A DNA stretch of 64,000 nt from NCBI GenBank assembly GCA_029834535.1, contig JAQMWT010000044.1, positions 327,448-391,447 on the forward strand, written 5' to 3'. A program made the translations under genes and the position numbers. Of this stretch, positions 62,451 to 64,000 are shown piece after piece. Under the pieces are notes generated by a model. The model was given only the letters and a program-made list of their open reading frames with translations, did not search any database and was not told where the DNA came from. Positions within the stretch are counted from its first letter, which is position 1; every line of letters starts with the position of its first letter. This DNA is from Chrysophaeum taylorii (taxonomy: Eukaryota > Sar > Pelagophyceae > Pelagomonadales > Pelagomonadaceae).

Positions 62451-64000
62451 TCGGTGGCAGTTGTGGCATCAAACTATCTAGAGATCGGTGCACTTTGGGT
62501 TGGCCGAGGGGATGATTGTCGGCAGGGCTGTCGACGTGTTGTAGGATGACTAGGGGCTGACACTCGGAGCTGGCGAAGAAGCCGAGGTTGGAGACGTTGA
62601 TGTGCGTAAGCTCGGTAGAAAAGATGGGGCAGTAACTGGTAAAGAGAGTTGGACACATTGTTGGTAGTGATGTAGGCGTGCTGAGAGGCAAGTTTGAAGG
62701 ACAGGCAGTGGGAGCGGGTGACGAAATAAGATGGTGACACCGTCGGCAGCGCACTCGGCCCTGGGGATGGGAAACGGATGGGGAAACTGTCGGACTACTC
62801 GTCGGCAAGCAGTTGGTGTACCAACAGGCAACTCCGAAGGACTAAGACGAGCTCGCGTTGGAACAATCGAGGGCAAGGCAGTCGGCACACCGCCTAGGGC
62901 CAGAAGACGGCGTGCTCGCCGGGCCAGACAGGGCGTGCTCGTCGGCAGCGCGTGGGCGTGCTCGCTGGCAAACTCGATGGCCGTACAGTCGGAGCCAATG
63001 CAATGGCACCCGCAAGGCCGTCGGCGCTGCACTCGGGCCAGAGGACGGGGCACCACTCGGCATTGAGCTCGGCGAGGCAGTCGGCGCCGCGCTAGGGCCA
63101 GAAGACGGCGCGCTCGTCGGGCCAGACGAGGGCGTGCTCGTCGGCAGCGACGTGGGCGTGCTAGCTGGCAAACTCGACGGGCGTACAGTCGGAGCCGGCA
63201 ATGGCACCGACGATGGCAAGGCCGTCGGCGCTGCACTCGGGCCCGCGGACGGGGCACCACTCGGCATTGAGCTCGGCGAGGCAGTCGGCGCCGCGGCCAG
63301 AAGACGGCGCGCTCGTCGGGCGCCAGGGAGGTGTCGTCGGCAGCGACGTGGGCGTGCTCGCTGGCAAACTCGATGGACTTACAGTCGGAGCCGGCGATGG
63401 CACCGACAATGGCAAGGCCGTCGGTGCTGCACTCGGGCCAGAGGACGGGGCACCACTCTGCATTGAGCTCGGCGAGGCAGTCGGCACGCGCTGGGCCAGA
63501 AGACGGCGCGCTCGTCGGCCAGACGAGGCGTGCTCGTCGGCAGCGACGGGGCGTGCTCGCTGGCAAACTCGATGGCCGTACAGTCGGAGCCGGCAATGGC
63601 TCCGACGATGGCAAGGCCGTCGGCGCTGCCTCGGGCCAGAGGACGGGCACCACTCGGCATTGAGCTCGGCGAGGCAGTCGGCGCCGCGCTAGGGCCAGAA
63701 GGCGGCGCACTCGTCGGGCCAGACGAGGCGTGCTCGTCGCGGCAGCGACGTGGGCGTGCTCGCTGGCAAACTCGACGGGCTACAGTCGGACGGCAATGGC
63801 ACCGACGATGGCAAGGCCGTCGGCGCTGCACTCGGGCCAGAGGACGGGGCACCACTCGGCATTGAGCTCGGCGAGGCAGTCGGTCGGCGCCGCTAGGGCC
63901 AGACGGCGCGCTTCGTCGGGCCAGGAAGCGAGGCGTGCTCGTCAGCATGACACGGTGAGGCCGGTCACTCATGGCAGCTCAATTCAACCAGGCAGTCGGG
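62451..64000 (-). pseudogene. Degenerate PT-rich N-terminal part of the giant gene or of its neighbour
   Basis: All three minus frames carry pieces of the same PSSMPSGAPSSGPSAAPTAL-type repeat (about 111-147 bases per unit), switching frame every few dozen bases through single-base deletions (for example GGGCGTGC against AGGGCGTGC). No signal peptide or start found. It runs off the window. Either read errors near a contig end or true decay. Confidence 0.6.

Overview
The window is nuclear DNA of a microbial eukaryote. A marine stramenopile alga (pelagophyte-like) is the best guess, but this is an inference. It rests on the proline-threonine-serine (PT-rich) linkers of the giant surface protein, compact and mostly intronless genes, an AP2 DNA-binding domain, and a heavy load of eukaryotic transposons (hAT, PIF/Harbinger, Ty1/copia). 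I saw no operons, rRNA or tRNA genes.

Layout. 1-10 kb is mainly transposon debris: the 3' end of a hAT transposase, a broken PIF/Harbinger transposase, a Myb/SANT-like gene with frame breaks, a second hAT-like element (3.5-5.4 kb) and a pair of inverted 80-base repeats at 5.9 and 7.4 kb. 10.2-17.9 kb holds the best ordinary genes. These are an unusual POLE3/NF-Y-type histone fold fused to an AP2 domain, a divergently transcribed ankyrin-repeat protein 93 bases away, an eight-EF-hand protein, and a CZIB/UPF0587 homologue that has lost its zinc-binding CXXC pairs. A shortened inverted copy of the hAT-like element (15.2-16.4 kb) lies between the last two. 19.5-24.2 kb is again mobile: a truncated copia copy, a minisatellite and a degenerate hAT transposase.

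25.8-37.9 kb is one very large (12.2 kb) Ty1/copia retrotransposon with TG...CA LTRs and a primer-binding site matching the anticodon arm of initiator tRNA-Met, as in Drosophila copia. Three things make it unusual. A cytosine-C5 DNA methyltransferase domain sits between protease and integrase. Two extra protein modules follow RNase H. A short peptide, consensus T-[EA]-x-[ST]-S-L-N-Y, occurs five times and at nearly every domain junction, which suggests self-processing sites for the element's own protease. This copy is decaying (stops, frameshifts, altered RT active site).

38.9-64 kb is a single giant minus-strand gene. Read from N to C terminus (right to left) it has a degenerate PT-rich stretch, seven LamG/concanavalin-like domains, PT-rich linkers, fifteen nearly identical 294-residue units carrying a choice-of-anchor-A-type adhesive domain, one more diverged copy, a membrane-proximal domain, six membrane helices and an acidic cytoplasmic tail. 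The open frame is 7056 codons, and more LamG copies lie beyond frame breaks to the right. Single-base deletions become steadily denser towards 64 kb, which suggests sequence-quality decay or loss of the N-terminal end. The product looks like a huge cell-surface adhesin expanded by tandem duplication and gene conversion.
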